A stretch of DNA of 6,234 bases from Blastocatellia bacterium (lineage in GTDB: Bacteria; Acidobacteriota; Blastocatellia; Chloracidobacteriales; JADJPF01). This document shows, in pieces, positions 6,160 through 6,234 of the stretch. The translations under genes were made by a program, and so were the position numbers. Within the stretch, counting starts at the first letter, position 1. Every line of letters starts with the position of its first letter. Where the stretch lies: the NCBI GenBank assembly GCA_023265235.1, contig JAHFUF010000327.1, positions 1-6,234 on the forward strand, given 5' to 3'. Below the pieces are notes generated by a model that made no database searches, was not told the DNA's origin, and saw nothing but the letters and a program-made list of their open reading frames with translations.

Positions 6160-6234
6160 TTGCCATTGATTCCTTACTAAGCTATTTTGCTTGCTGAAAA
6201 TACTTGATTAAGATTAAGATTGAATAACAAAAAA

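Noticed and set aside
6206..6223. Tandem hexamer GATTAA, about 2.7 copies, upstream of the hypothetical gene
   Set aside because: Too short and too AT-rich to distinguish from chance; no function can be supported.

Overview
This is an AT-rich bacterial window in which every gene I can support lies on the minus strand. The long uncharacterised protein at the right edge starts with a conserved-looking MITGFNTDI/YHIQTEDKG sequence. From memory I associate that with Acidobacteriota hypothetical proteins. Together with a large TPR-containing sigma-54 activator, it makes an AT-rich acidobacterium (perhaps Blastocatellia-like) my best guess. That is inference; there is no rRNA or other phylogenetic marker here.

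Read in the direction of transcription (right to left), the window opens with a 281-residue hypothetical protein (6159-5314) that has a C-terminal beta-sandwich-like domain. After 25 nt comes thiS (5288-5088), the sulfur-carrier protein of thiamin-thiazole synthesis. A 126-nt spacer holding two small inverted repeats follows, then thiG (4961-4179), thiazole synthase. A strong stem-loop at 4059-4090 probably ends this unit. No thiF, thiO/thiH, thiE or thiC and no TPP riboswitch are visible, so the other steps of the pathway must be encoded elsewhere.

The left two thirds hold one very large gene (3935-378, 1185 residues) with its own well-formed sigma-70-type promoter (3975-4003). It encodes a sigma-54-dependent enhancer-binding protein with an unusual order of domains: an N-terminal two-part helix-turn-helix region resembling the DNA-binding half of IS630/Tc1-type transposases, about twelve TPR-like repeats with a 40-residue period, a poorly conserved GAF-like region, a complete sigma-54 AAA+ domain (GESGTGKE, GAFTGA, LDEIGD) and a C-terminal Fis-type helix-turn-helix. 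A protein with DNA-binding modules at both ends, one of them transposase-like, is the most interesting object in the window.

The last 377 bases at the left hold no convincing gene. They carry a pair of near-palindromes just after the activator stop codon and a short stretch that resembles the activator's own promoter region.
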